NCBI RefSeq assembly: GCF_015732285.1
Contig: NZ_WIQU01000014.1
Coordinates: forward strand, 1-64,000
Length of the DNA: 64,000 bases
Direction: 5' to 3'
Source of the DNA: Pectinatus frisingensis
GTDB taxonomy: Bacteria; Bacillota; Negativicutes; Selenomonadales; Selenomonadaceae
This document shows positions 46,127 through 55,991 of this stretch, piece after piece (position 1 is the first letter of the stretch; the number at the start of each line of letters is the position of its first letter). Below the pieces are notes generated by a model that was not told where the DNA came from, did not search any database, and saw nothing but the letters and a program-made list of their open reading frames with translations. Position numbers and translations under genes: made by a program.

Positions 46127-47293
46127 TTGAAAAAGTCTTTTTGGACAAAAACTTATATACAAAATATTGTCATAAATTTTTTAGTGTATACAATTTCATA
46201 CCAAATGATGCAATATTCAACTATTTATTCTATGAAATATTTTAATACTACAGTGAGTGAAGCTGGTATGGCATCAGGAATATTCATAATAGGAAGTTTG
46301 ATTTCCCGTTTTATTTCTGGATTTTATATAAATATTATCGGGCGTAAAAAGACAATCTTAATAGGTGCCATAATCTATTCAATAGGAATAATACTATATT
46401 TTGCGGCAATTAGTTACAATATGTTTATCATAGTAAGATTTTTTCATGGCGTTGGGTTTGGAATCATTACTATTGCCTCTAGTGTATTAGCAGCTGTGAT
46501 CATTCCAAGATCAAAAAAAGGGGAAGGTATTGGATACTTTACTTTAAGCATGACCTTGGCATCAGCTTTTGGACCGTTTATCATTTTAACGCTTATCAAT
46601 AAAGAAATTTTTTCTGTTGGACTATATATTGCTGCTTTAATGTCTATAATAATTATTGCCCTTACTATTTTCGTGAAAATTCCAGAAAATCATTCTACAC
46701 TAAAGTGTAATGATTCACAATTAAGCAAATCTATTAGCCATTTTATTTCTAAACAAACTTTGCCAATTGGATTTATTGGTTTTTTATCCGGAATTTGTTT
46801 TTCTTCAGTACTGAGTTATATAGGAATATATGCCAAAATGATTGGATTAGCTGATGCTGCGGGAATATATTTTATTGTTTATGGGATAGCTTCATTTATA
46901 AGCCGTCCTATTATTGGTAAATTGTTTGATAGATGTGGCAGTAATATCATAATGTATCCGGCTTTGATTTTAATAATTATATCTATGTTTCTGACTGGTA
47001 TTGCTCATACTGAAAGTGTGTTATTATTAAGTGCTTTTTTAATAGGAACAGCAAATGCAGGTATCACAGCAGGAGGACATACTATTGCTATAAATAAAGT
47101 TTCACCAAATGAAATAGGTACTTCGACAGCTACTTTTTATGCATTACTTGAACTAGGGTATGGTATTGGTCCTATTATATTGGGAAATACTGTTTTCATG
47201 TATGGAATTCGCAGCTTATATTTTTCGGCTATGGTTGTAGGAGTAATTGGAATGATATCTTATAGTATATTATCAGGTAAATTTAACCATTAA
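46127..47293 (+). CDS. MFS transporter
   Basis: This protein of about 388 residues has 12 helices and the motif A region SRFISGFYINIIGRKKTIL. The TTG at 46127 with AGGTGG upstream is the likely start. Divergent placement from an Lrp-type regulator suggests amino acid or related metabolite export or import. The substrate is not recognisable. Confidence 0.85.
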   Translation: MKKSFWTKTYIQNIVINFLVYTISYQMMQYSTIYSMKYFNTTVSEAGMASGIFIIGSLISRFISGFYINIIGRKKTILIGAIIYSIGIILYFAAISYNMFIIVRFFHGVGFGIITIASSVLAAVIIPRSKKGEGIGYFTLSMTLASAFGPFIILTLINKEIFSVGLYIAALMSIIIIALTIFVKIPENHSTLKCNDSQLSKSISHFISKQTLPIGFIGFLSGICFSSVLSYIGIYAKMIGLADAAGIYFIVYGIASFISRPIIGKLFDRCGSNIIMYPALILIIISMFLTGIAHTESVLLLSAFLIGTANAGITAGGHTIAINKVSPNEIGTSTATFYALLELGYGIGPIILGNTVFMYGIRSLYFSAMVVGVIGMISYSILSGKFNH

Positions 47294-47712
47294 TCATATT
47301 TAATGTTTTAATAAAATTTTTCTTCCAATTCTGCCATGATATGAAAAAATATTATAAGCATTATTAATATGGATAAACCAGTAGAGACTGTGGGAAGATA
47401 TTGGTTTAGGAGATCTACTGGCATAATAATACATCTCTTTTTTAAGTAAATTTAATTCCCATATACATGTGCTTTATTTTATTTCATATATATTATATCG
47501 TTAAATTATTATTGTTAATATTGTATTAATAATATAGGCCGTTTATACTTCAAAGCAATACTTCAAAAAACATCAGTCTTAAAAATAGTGCTTTATTTTC
47601 TCTCAAAAGATACTGTATTTTTTTTGTGATAATAAAAATGGGGCTGCGTGCAGCGGCCCCTTAAGCATAGGATCAAATGATATTGCGCCTCAGCCGGGTA
47701 ATTTTATAAAAA
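47294..47712. other. Convergent intergenic region
   Basis: The AT-rich gap between the MFS gene and alr holds an imperfect hairpin (CCAGTAGA…TCTACTGG, 47378-47421) that may end the MFS transcript, and the alr terminator at 47640. A 26-codon frame at 47370-47450 has no ribosome binding site and is not called. Confidence 0.5.
47640..47660 (-). terminator. Intrinsic terminator of alr
   Basis: GGGGC and GCCCC close a hairpin containing TGCGTGCAGCG. The minus strand continues as ATTTTTATT. It lies about 50 nt after the alr stop. Confidence 0.7.
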
Positions 47713-48891
47713 TTACTCTATCGGCAAAAGATAGTTTCGATAAAACTTTGGCCTGCCATCGCATAAATACACCCGTGGTAATCGCCGTGCCATCATACAG
47801 ACTATTTCATAGTTTATCGTACCGAGTTTTTCAGCTATTTCGTCAGCAGTTATCACAGCCCTGCCCTGGGAACCGAACAATACTGCTTCATCACCGCTAT
47901 GAACATTTTTTATCCCGCTTATATCCACCATACATTGATCCATGCAAATATTTCCTACAACAGGTGCTTTTTGTCCATGAATCAAAACATCTGCCTTTCC
48001 CGAAAGCATACGAGTATAACCATCGGCATAACCGATTGGTAAAGTAGCTATCATACACTCCTTGTCAGCAATAAATTTTCGGCCATAACTGACACTGCTG
48101 CCCTTAGGCAGCTTTTTTATATGGGTAATACGGCATTTAAATGACATTACCGGTTTCAAAGCTGTTCTACTTATATCTACTTCACTTGACGGTGCCAGTC
48201 CATAAATAATTATACCGGCACGAACCATATCCCAATGATAATGGGGTAAGTCAAGAATAGCCGCACTATTGGCGCAATGATGTACATTTATTTTTACCCC
48301 TTCTTCTTCAAGACGGGTACAGACATATTTGAAACGTTTATATTGTTCATTGGTAAAACTTTTATCCTTGCTGTCAGCTGTGGCAAAATGTGTAAAAATG
48401 CCTTCCATGACGATACCCGGTAACTTACTGATACGTCTTATCTCCTGTATACTGGTTTCATTAGGCTGATAACCGATACGTCCCATGCCGCTGTCAATCT
48501 TTATATGCAGCCGTACATTGCGATGCTGTCGTACCGCCTCATCAGAAAAAGCTTTAGCCATATCATAATCAAATATTGGAATATCTATGCCATATAAAAC
48601 GACCAAGTCAGCCTGCTCGGGGAACACTGTGCCGAGGATCAAAATAGGTGCCGTTATATTGTGCTGACGCAATTCTATCGCTTCATCAAGTTCTGCCACG
48701 GCCAGCCGGTCAGCACCATTTTGCAATACTACTTTGGCCGTTTCACAGGAACCATGCCCATAGGCATTTGCCTTTATAACCGCAGTCACCTGAGCCTTTT
48801 CAGCAGTAAGGCGGCGAATTTCGCGCATGTTTTGCGCCAATACATCTAAATCGACTTCCACCCAGGCCGGCCGAATTTTTGTTATATCCAC
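47713..48891 (-). CDS. alr: Alanine racemase
   Basis: This 392-residue PLP enzyme makes D-alanine for peptidoglycan. It has the PLP-lysine motif AVIKANAYGHG, HIKIDSGMGRIGY, and the C-terminal domain with the catalytic Tyr in SVSYGRKF and NICMDQCMVD. The length is typical. It is monocistronic. Confidence 0.95.
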   Translation of the reverse strand: MDITKIRPAWVEVDLDVLAQNMREIRRLTAEKAQVTAVIKANAYGHGSCETAKVVLQNGADRLAVAELDEAIELRQHNITAPILILGTVFPEQADLVVLYGIDIPIFDYDMAKAFSDEAVRQHRNVRLHIKIDSGMGRIGYQPNETSIQEIRRISKLPGIVMEGIFTHFATADSKDKSFTNEQYKRFKYVCTRLEEEGVKINVHHCANSAAILDLPHYHWDMVRAGIIIYGLAPSSEVDISRTALKPVMSFKCRITHIKKLPKGSSVSYGRKFIADKECMIATLPIGYADGYTRMLSGKADVLIHGQKAPVVGNICMDQCMVDISGIKNVHSGDEAVLFGSQGRAVITADEIAEKLGTINYEIVCMMARRLPRVYLCDGRPKFYRNYLLPIE

Positions 48892-49344
48892 AAGTATTCC
48901 CTCTTTATAAAATTTTATTTGGCAACGCCATAAAATAATTATTACATTCAGACATTACGCTTTAAATTGTAGCAGACATATCAATAAAACAAAAGCCTGC
49001 CAGTCAAATTTATCTATTTATTTTGTCTTAAATGCTCAATTTTTTTATGTATTCTATAAAATCTATGAATGATTGTTTTGTGTCGTGCTGACTGATATTA
49101 ATTGAATACTATTTTAGCTTTTCCTATTTTATGAATATTTTGATAAACATACACACAGTAAATGTTTTATAATAGTGATAGTCAATATATTGCATACCTT
49201 AAAATTACATTTACCTCATGCTATTTATTGATTAAATTATACTTTACTAACAGACTTTCTCTCTATATAATTTATGTTATAGAATATGCATATAAATTAA
49301 TAATCATTATGTATTAATTTTGTATATAAAGAAGTGAAAATCAA
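48892..49344. other. AT-rich divergent intergenic region
   Basis: The 450-nt gap separates alr (minus) and the diguanylate cyclase gene (plus). It must contain both promoters. Sequence is strongly AT-rich with no recognised operator, RNA motif or small gene. Confidence 0.5.
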
Positions 49345-51141
49345 ATGAAAAATTTTATAATTTCAGACAAAATAATAACAGAATGGCAGGAAATTTTAAA
49401 TTTAATTGTCAGCATCAGCGGAGTCAAAGCAGGTCTAATCATGCATATAAATGGAGATTACCTGGAGGTACTCACAAAAAATACCAACAAAACCAGTCCC
49501 TATCTCATAGGCGAAAAAAATCATTTGAAAGACTCCGGTCTTTATTGCGAAACAGTCATAAAAAAACAGGAAATGCTACTCGTCGATAATGCATTAAAAT
49601 CGGATAAATGGAATCACAATCCTGATCTGCAATATAATATGATTGCCTATTTAGGTTTTCCTATACGGGATTCTGATGGCACTCCATTTGGCACAATCTG
49701 TATTCTCGATAACAAAGAAAACCATTTCCCCCCCAATATTATCAAATTAATGGAAAAAATGCGCGATCTGCTGGAAAAAAATCTAATAATAGAAAATAAG
49801 TTTATAAATATGAAACATCTGGCAGATAATTCACTAATGCATAAGGTAATTGACAATATTCCCACATCAATATGTCTAAGTCTGCTTTCACCCAAATACA
49901 GGATATTATATGTCAACCAACATTTTAAACAAACTTTTGGTGAATTTACAAGTGACATAATGTCATTATCTGATTGGTTCAGTAAAAATAATTCTGATGA
50001 CGCAGAACAAACCAATTATTATATATGGAAAAAGGTTGTGCATGAGGCAGTAAGCAATCCGGGTACTCCAACTAATCCTTGTGAAATGAACTTGGTTTCT
50101 CCTGATTTTTCACTCCGCCGCACATTAATTATCGCAGTGGTTCTTGATAAGATATTATTGACTTCACTTATCGACTTATCCAGAATCACTTATCTGCAGA
50201 ATGATTTTTCGATAAGTGAAACTAACAATGAACTTTTATATGACAACTCGTTGGATGTAATCTGGACATTAAATAAAAATAGTAATTTAACTTATGTCAG
50301 TCCAACCGTCAGAAATATAACCGGCTATACTGTGGACGAGTGTCTTAAATCATCTATCAAAAATATGTTTGCTGAAAGCTCGTGGGAAATCATACAAAAA
50401 ATTTTAACTGAGATATATTCTAATATAAATGCCAATAAATCAGCTCATGTTTATCGCCAGGAAGTACAGATAAAACGTAAAGGCAACAGTTTATTCTGGG
50501 GCGAGCTTACTATGAATTCAGTTTATGACAGCAATGGGAAATTTATCGAACTTGTCGGTGTAACACGTGATATAAGCATGCGCCGAAAATTTGAAAATCA
50601 ACTTATTCACTTGGCAACACATGATATACTTACTGATCTGCCCAATGCCAGGCTGAGCAGTGAACGGCTTTCCACCGCTTTAAGTATGTCCAAACGTTAT
50701 AATAGACTTGTCGCCGTAATGTTCATGGATTTAAATCTTTTTAAAAAGATAAATGACAATTATGGTCATTCAGCCGGCAATGCTGCTCTTAAACATTTTG
50801 CTGCAGTCCTGCGCAGTTCCATATGTGAAACGGATACAGCAGCCCGTATTGGCGGTGATGAATTTCTGGTAGTTGCGGTTAATCTGCAAACACGAAATTC
50901 TGCCGCAAAAATTGCCGAAAAAATATTGAAAACCATTTCAGAACCATTTATAACAGATGGCCATTACCTAAAACTCAGTGCCAGTATCGGCATTACTTTA
51001 TATCCGTCTGACGGTAAAAACGTTGAACAATTGATTAACCTGGCCGATTCGGCAATGTACGAAGCGAAAAAACAAGGTCATAATAAATATAAATTTGCTG
51101 ATGAGATTCATAAACAACGGCAATCATTATTATCAATATAA
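49345..51141 (+). CDS. GAF-PAS-GGDEF diguanylate cyclase
   Basis: This 598-residue soluble protein makes cyclic di-GMP. Residues 1-150 are a GAF domain (MIAYLGFPIRDSDGTPFGTI). Residues 165-280 are PAS-like, 290-415 a second PAS with PAC motif (GNSLFWGELTMNSVYDSNG), and 430-590 the GGDEF domain with intact RIGGDEF. The product-inhibition I-site RxxD is CETD here, so feedback inhibition is probably lost. No EAL domain is present. The 3' end overlaps the convergent panB gene by 9 nt. Confidence 0.93.
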   Translation: MKNFIISDKIITEWQEILNLIVSISGVKAGLIMHINGDYLEVLTKNTNKTSPYLIGEKNHLKDSGLYCETVIKKQEMLLVDNALKSDKWNHNPDLQYNMIAYLGFPIRDSDGTPFGTICILDNKENHFPPNIIKLMEKMRDLLEKNLIIENKFINMKHLADNSLMHKVIDNIPTSICLSLLSPKYRILYVNQHFKQTFGEFTSDIMSLSDWFSKNNSDDAEQTNYYIWKKVVHEAVSNPGTPTNPCEMNLVSPDFSLRRTLIIAVVLDKILLTSLIDLSRITYLQNDFSISETNNELLYDNSLDVIWTLNKNSNLTYVSPTVRNITGYTVDECLKSSIKNMFAESSWEIIQKILTEIYSNINANKSAHVYRQEVQIKRKGNSLFWGELTMNSVYDSNGKFIELVGVTRDISMRRKFENQLIHLATHDILTDLPNARLSSERLSTALSMSKRYNRLVAVMFMDLNLFKKINDNYGHSAGNAALKHFAAVLRSSICETDTAARIGGDEFLVVAVNLQTRNSAAKIAEKILKTISEPFITDGHYLKLSASIGITLYPSDGKNVEQLINLADSAMYEAKKQGHNKYKFADEIHKQRQSLLSI

Positions 51142-51972
51142 CTTTTCCAAAACTGTTTCATCAATTTTAAAAGTGTGCTTCTTTTCAGGGAATTGTCCGT
51201 TTTGCACTTCTGCGGCATAGTTATTAAGTGCCTTTGTGATGCTTGTCTTTAAATCAGCATATTTCTTTACAAATTTGGGTGTAAAATCACTGTACATTCC
51301 TAATACATCATTTACAACAAGAATCTGTCCATCACAATATCGTCCGGCACCTATTCCGATAGTAGGTACTTTGACCCGTTCAGTTATTATTTGTGCAAGC
51401 TTTTCCGGTACCGCTTCTAATACAATGCTAAAAACGCCTGCTTGTTCCAAAGCCATAGCATCATCTATAAGCTTCTGTGCAGCAGCTGTTTCTTTTCCCT
51501 GTACTTTAAACCCACCCATGATATTTATCGACTGAGGTGTCAAGCCAATATGCCCCATAACTGGTATCTGTGCATTGACAACAGCCTGTACTGTCTGCAC
51601 CATACGCTGTCCGCCTTCCAATTTCACTGCATCTGCACTGCCCTCTTGGATCAACCTGCCGGCATTGCGTATGGCATCTTCACTATTGACCTGATAAGAC
51701 AAAAACGGTAAATCGGCAACTATCAAAGCTCTATGTACCCCACGGGAAACACAACGGGAATGATAAACCATATCTTCCATTGTCACTTTTAGTGTTGATT
51801 TATTACCCTGCATGACCATACCGAGTGAGTCACCAACAAGAATACTGTCTATGCCGCTGCCATCGACAATTTGTGCCATTGAATAGTCATATGCAGTCAG
51901 CATAGTTATTTTTTTACCGGTCTGTTTGGCATCAAAAAACGATTGCGTCGTAAATTTATCTTTATTCATCAT
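51133..51972 (-). CDS. panB: 3-methyl-2-oxobutanoate hydroxymethyltransferase (ketopantoate synthase)
   Basis: This 279-residue TIM-barrel enzyme transfers a hydroxymethyl group from methylene-tetrahydrofolate to alpha-ketoisovalerate. Motifs MLTAYDYSMAQIVD, ILVGDSLGMV, GHIGLTPQS and GIGAG are present. It overlaps the upstream DUF2520 gene by about 10 nt and is translationally coupled to it. panC and panD are not in the window. Confidence 0.95.
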   Translation of the reverse strand: MMNKDKFTTQSFFDAKQTGKKITMLTAYDYSMAQIVDGSGIDSILVGDSLGMVMQGNKSTLKVTMEDMVYHSRCVSRGVHRALIVADLPFLSYQVNSEDAIRNAGRLIQEGSADAVKLEGGQRMVQTVQAVVNAQIPVMGHIGLTPQSINIMGGFKVQGKETAAAQKLIDDAMALEQAGVFSIVLEAVPEKLAQIITERVKVPTIGIGAGRYCDGQILVVNDVLGMYSDFTPKFVKKYADLKTSITKALNNYAAEVQNGQFPEKKHTFKIDETVLEKLY

Positions 51973-52852
51973 AGTTCTCCTTTTTTAATAAGCATTTTAA
52001 TTCTTGGGCATCAGACAGTGTAATTCTTTTATTTTCTGCCATTTTTATTGTTGCTATAGTCAAAATACGATATAACTCAGTTTTTTCCGGCAAATATTTT
52101 TTAATACTGTCATATTGCGCTGCTACTGTCCCCGCATCATTGCGGACTATTGGTCCCGTCAACGCTTTAACTGTGCCATATCGTTTTATGTTGTCCAGTG
52201 TTCCCTCTATAAGTGGAGCAACTGCTGAAAACACAGCTTTCTTATCAATACCTGCTGTTTCTATACATTGCATGCCAAAATCAAGTAATGTAACCAGATA
52301 ATTGGATATTACTGTAGCTCCGGTATGGTATAGGGCTTTTTGCCGTACAGTTATTTGTCCATAATCGGCATCAGCAGCATTCAAAATCTCCTGTATTACC
52401 AACAGTGCTTGTGCTGTTCCCTCAATAGTAAAAAATGTTTTTTCAAGAAATTTTGCACTGATTTGTGGATCACTAAAACTTTGTAATGGATGAATACTGC
52501 CTACTGCCCCTCCGGCAATTTTAATATTTTTCAGACATTCGCTGCTATGAGCTCCGCTCGTATGCAGCCATACTTTGCAGCGCCACGTTTTCCGCCGTAA
52601 CAGCGCAGCGATCTGAGCATCAACATCCGGTAATGCATCATCATTCACAGTTATAAAAATAATATCACAGCCGGCAGTCAGTTCATCAGGTGATATATAA
52701 GCTGTACTTTGTGTCAAGTTTGCAGCATTGTTGGCAGATTCAAATGATCTGCTGTAATATCCGGCAACAGTCAGACAATGCTTTTTTAAATATATCCCCA
52801 ATGATTTACCAACCTTTCCAGCTCCGATAAATCCTATATTTATAAATATCAA
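51962..52852 (-). CDS. DUF2520 Rossmann-fold protein, ketopantoate-reductase-like
   Basis: The 296-residue protein has an N-terminal NAD(P)-binding motif (IGFIGAGKVGKSLG) and the DUF2520 C-terminal helical domain (GATVISNYLVTLLDFGMQ). Coupling to panB suggests a role in pantoate formation, possibly as a ketopantoate reductase; this is inference. The start is odd. AAGGAG directly abuts the in-frame TTG at 52852. The well-spaced codon 9 nt further on is ATA, which would give the usual MNIGFIGAG N terminus. Confidence 0.82.
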   Translation of the reverse strand: MIFINIGFIGAGKVGKSLGIYLKKHCLTVAGYYSRSFESANNAANLTQSTAYISPDELTAGCDIIFITVNDDALPDVDAQIAALLRRKTWRCKVWLHTSGAHSSECLKNIKIAGGAVGSIHPLQSFSDPQISAKFLEKTFFTIEGTAQALLVIQEILNAADADYGQITVRQKALYHTGATVISNYLVTLLDFGMQCIETAGIDKKAVFSAVAPLIEGTLDNIKRYGTVKALTGPIVRNDAGTVAAQYDSIKKYLPEKTELYRILTIATIKMAENKRITLSDAQELKCLLKKENYDE

Positions 52853-52864
52853 CTCCTTAAAAAA

Positions 52865-52920
52865 TAAAAAATGCCTTTTTCACCCGAATACATCGTCGCA
52901 ACAAAGGCTGATGCATTTTT
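52865..52920 (-). terminator. Candidate attenuator hairpin before DUF2520-panB
   Basis: On the minus strand AAAAATGC…GCCTTT…AAAGGCATTTTTT forms a two-part stem ending in a T-run (ATTTTTTATTTTTT), 12 nt before the coding region. As no gene ends upstream on this strand, it looks like a leader terminator rather than an end-of-gene signal. Confidence 0.5.
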
Positions 52921-53023
52921 AAATGAAAAAGACATTATTATTCCTAATGCAATATGTGTCAGTCTTTGTCCCGCAAGGATCAAAGCATAATATAAAATAA
53001 TGGACATAACAGGTGTTTTTAAT

Positions 53024-53116
53024 CTGTCGCACGAATGGTATCAGTTTCGTAAAATACAGTTTCCGCAATGATAAGCATATTGCATATTCATAAATTGACT
53101 ATATTACGTGTGACAC
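53024..53116 (+). repeat. Dispersed palindromic repeat, copy G (diverged)
   Basis: Arms CTGTCGCAC and GTGTGACAC enclose a shorter core that retains ATATTGCATATTCATAAAT. It is the only copy in a divergent gap (between the DUF2520 gene and the TVP38 gene). Confidence 0.55.
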
Positions 53117-53337
53117 TTCTATAATACTATAATCATTGTGCAGTTCCCCACAGAGATACTACCAATACACTGAGTATAAAACATAACCGGCTCATTTGCA
53201 ATATAATCCGATAAAGCCAACCAATTCTACTGTCGAAAATTTTCATTTTGTAAATCTGCTATAATATATTACTGTAATGAAAATCAATTTATGATAAAAT
53301 AAGGCCGTAAACAAATTAATCTGAGGAGTACTACTAA

Positions 53338-54024
53338 TTGAAAGCAGAAACAAAAGTAAAGTTTTTAGGTTATGGGCTGCTCATTATTTTAATTGGCAGT
53401 GTGTATGTCCTGGCACCGGATTTTTATAACAATATTTTCTATCTGGCCGTCAATGGCAATATGGAGGAAATAGCCGCCTACATTGATTCATTCGGCACAC
53501 TGGCTATTTTCCTTGGATTTATGCTGGTATTGCTCGTTAATATTGTCGGCCTGCCATCTATATTTATAATCACGGCCAATGGTTTATTGTTTGGTCCTGC
53601 TATCGGCATAATGATTTCCTGGATTGCTGAAAGCATCGGCGTAGTGATAGGTTTCTGGTTAATGCGTACTATTCTCCGTCCCACAGCTGAAAAACTTATT
53701 CATAAAAGTTCTAAACTAAGCAAAATCGATGATTTCAGCGGTGAAAGCGGGTTCAAGCTCATGCTGGTGTTACGGTCACTGCCTTATTTTCCCTCCGGTG
53801 TACTCACAGCCTTTGGTGCCATAAGTAAAATATCAACCAAAGATTATGCTCTTTCCAGTTTTATCGGCAAATTGCCGGCAACTGCTCTCGAAGTTATGAT
53901 CGGCCATGATATCTTCACCTACAACCAGAACTTAGAACGTTTGTTCATAGTAATTATATTAGCTATAATAGTTTATGGCGGCATTTGGTATTTCAATAAA
54001 AAACACATTCGTAATAAAAAATAA
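53338..54024 (+). CDS. TVP38/TMEM64 (SNARE-associated / DedA-like) membrane protein
   Basis: This 228-residue integral membrane protein has five to six helices. The VTT-domain signature includes ANGLLFGPAIGIMISWIAES and the RSLPYFPSGVLTAFGAI segment. Related DedA/TVP38 proteins are thought to act in membrane lipid transport or proton-coupled processes. The TTG start follows GAGGAG. A TATAAT near 53262 is its probable -10. Confidence 0.87.
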   Translation: MKAETKVKFLGYGLLIILIGSVYVLAPDFYNNIFYLAVNGNMEEIAAYIDSFGTLAIFLGFMLVLLVNIVGLPSIFIITANGLLFGPAIGIMISWIAESIGVVIGFWLMRTILRPTAEKLIHKSSKLSKIDDFSGESGFKLMLVLRSLPYFPSGVLTAFGAISKISTKDYALSSFIGKLPATALEVMIGHDIFTYNQNLERLFIVIILAIIVYGGIWYFNKKHIRNKK

Positions 54025-54043
54025 TACTTTCATGGTTATTCTA

Positions 54044-54071
54044 TTGATTTTATTTATATTTTTAGTATAAT
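54044..54071 (+). promoter_or_regulatory. dapB-asd promoter
   Basis: TTGATT (54044-54049) and TATAAT (54066-54071) are 16 nt apart, about 45 nt before the dapB start. Confidence 0.6.
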
Positions 54072-54117
54072 AAAGCAAGACATTATACAATGTTACAATC
54101 TATTAGGAGGTAATCTT

Positions 54118-54906
54118 TTGATCAAAGTTATAGTTAACGGTGCCCGCGGCAAAATGGGCCGTGCCGTTCTGACTGCTGTAACTGCCGACAAGGACTTAGA
54201 GTTAGTCGGTGCCGTTGATGTCACTGGTGGAATGGATATCGGTGATCTCATCGGAGCAGCAAAAACCGGTATCATTGTCGACAGTGATTTGCAACGGGTA
54301 ATCACTACTGTGAACCCTGATGTAATGGTTGATTTTACACGTCCCGATGCAGTTTTTAATAATGCCTGCCAGGCACTTGAAAATCATGTTTGTCCTGTCA
54401 TTGGTACAACCGGACTATCAGATGAAGCTAAGGATAAGCTTAATGAAATAGCTTTAAAATATAATACTCCGGCTTTTATTGCGGCAAATTTTGCTATTGG
54501 TGCCGTGCTCATGATGATAATGGCCAAGAAAGCCGCCAAGTATCTCCCTAATGTCGAAATAATCGAATTACATCATGACCAAAAGCTTGATGCTCCCTCC
54601 GGGACGGCAATCACCACCGCTGAAATGATCAGTGAAGTACGCAAACCAATGAAACAAGGCAATCCCAATGAAACAGAAAAATTAAAAGGCGCGCGCGGTG
54701 CACAATTAAACGGCATTCCAATTCATAGTGTACGTCTGCCCGGTTACGTAGCTCATCAGGAAGTAATCTTCGGCGGTCTCGGTCAGACACTCACTATACG
54801 CCATGATTCTATTGACCGTACTTCCTTTATGCCGGGGGTTTTGCTGGCATGTAAAAAAGTAATTCATTTAAAAGGCTTAGTCCGCAACCTCGACAAAATA
54901 ATGTAA
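54118..54906 (+). CDS. dapB: 4-hydroxy-tetrahydrodipicolinate reductase
   Basis: This 262-residue enzyme of the lysine and diaminopimelate pathway has the nucleotide motif NGARGKMGRAV, DFTRPDA, the catalytic ELHHDQKLDAPSGTA and GLGQTLTIRHDS. The TTG start follows TAGGAGGTAA. It lies 13 nt upstream of asd and is co-transcribed with it. Confidence 0.96.
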   Translation: MIKVIVNGARGKMGRAVLTAVTADKDLELVGAVDVTGGMDIGDLIGAAKTGIIVDSDLQRVITTVNPDVMVDFTRPDAVFNNACQALENHVCPVIGTTGLSDEAKDKLNEIALKYNTPAFIAANFAIGAVLMMIMAKKAAKYLPNVEIIELHHDQKLDAPSGTAITTAEMISEVRKPMKQGNPNETEKLKGARGAQLNGIPIHSVRLPGYVAHQEVIFGGLGQTLTIRHDSIDRTSFMPGVLLACKKVIHLKGLVRNLDKIM

Positions 54907-54919
54907 CGGAGGAATATAC

Positions 54920-55951
54920 ATGAAAAAATACAACGTTGCTATTTTAGGAGCAACCGGTGCTGTAGGGCAGGAATTTTTAAAACTCATAGAAGAACGGCAT
55001 TTCCCTTTTGCTAAACTTAGATTACTGGCTTCCAAACGTTCTGCCGGCAAAAAAATAACTTTTATGGGTAAGGAATACACTGTTGAAGAAGCAACCGATA
55101 ATTCCTTTGAAAATATTCAGATTGCCTTGTTTGCCGGTGGTGCCGCCAGTAAAACTTTTGCCCCGGCTGCTGTAAAAGCAGGCGCAGTCGTCATTGATAA
55201 CTCCAGTGCATTTCGCATGGATCCCGATGTACCGCTTATCGTCCCGGAAGTCAATCCTGAATTTATCAAAGAACATAAAGGTATAATAGCCAATCCTAAC
55301 TGCTCAACAATAATCATGGTAATGGCACTTAAACCGCTGTACGACCGCTCAAAAATCAAGCGTATAGTAGTCTCTACCTATCAGGCTGTTTCTGGCGGCG
55401 GTAAAGAGGCAATGGCCGAACTGCAGCAGCAAACAAAAGACATTGTCGCCGGCAATCCGGTTAAAGCAGAGATTTTGCCGGGAGCAGCATTTCCAAAACA
55501 TTACCAGATTGCTTTCAATCTCATTCCGCAAATTGATGTATTTAAGGAAAATTTGTACACCAAAGAAGAAATGAAGATGATCAATGAAACCCATAAAATT
55601 CTAAATGATGATTCTATCGGCATTACTGCAACGACCATACGTGTACCGGTCTTTAGAAGTCATGCTGAATCGATCAACATCGAATTTACCGACGAAATAA
55701 GTGTTGTTGAGGCAAAAGAATTACTGTCTGCTTTTCCTGGTGTGACTGTCCAGGATAACCCGTCCGAAATGGATTATCCAATGCCGCTTATGACTTCTGG
55801 CAAAAACAATGTATATGTCGGTCGAATAAGAAAAGATTATTCCATTAAAAATGCCCTCAATATTTGGGTGGTTGGTGACCAAATAAGAAAAGGTGCAGCA
55901 CTTAATGCTTTACAAATAGCCGAATATATGATTGATAATGATATAAATTAA
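54920..55951 (+). CDS. asd: Aspartate-semialdehyde dehydrogenase
   Basis: This 343-residue NADPH-dependent enzyme has GATGAVGQEFL, the SSAFRMD phosphate-binding segment, the catalytic Cys in NPNCSTI and a SGGGKEAM segment. It reduces aspartyl phosphate to aspartate semialdehyde at the branch point for lysine, threonine and methionine. With dapB it forms a two-gene operon. Confidence 0.96.
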   Translation: MKKYNVAILGATGAVGQEFLKLIEERHFPFAKLRLLASKRSAGKKITFMGKEYTVEEATDNSFENIQIALFAGGAASKTFAPAAVKAGAVVIDNSSAFRMDPDVPLIVPEVNPEFIKEHKGIIANPNCSTIIMVMALKPLYDRSKIKRIVVSTYQAVSGGGKEAMAELQQQTKDIVAGNPVKAEILPGAAFPKHYQIAFNLIPQIDVFKENLYTKEEMKMINETHKILNDDSIGITATTIRVPVFRSHAESINIEFTDEISVVEAKELLSAFPGVTVQDNPSEMDYPMPLMTSGKNNVYVGRIRKDYSIKNALNIWVVGDQIRKGAALNALQIAEYMIDNDIN

Positions 55952-55958
55952 GGACCAC

Positions 55959-55986
55959 TTGACACCGCTATTTTTAATGCTATAAT
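55959..55986 (+). promoter_or_regulatory. thrS leader promoter
   Basis: TTGACA (55959-55964), a 16-nt spacer ending in TGC and TATAAT (55981-55986) form an extended -10 promoter. It starts 8 nt after the asd stop codon. Confidence 0.85.
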
Positions 55987-55991
55987 GAATT

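Noticed and set aside
47370-47450. A 26-codon frame in the gap before alr
   Set aside because: It lacks a ribosome binding site and family similarity, and overlaps a hairpin that may be a terminator.
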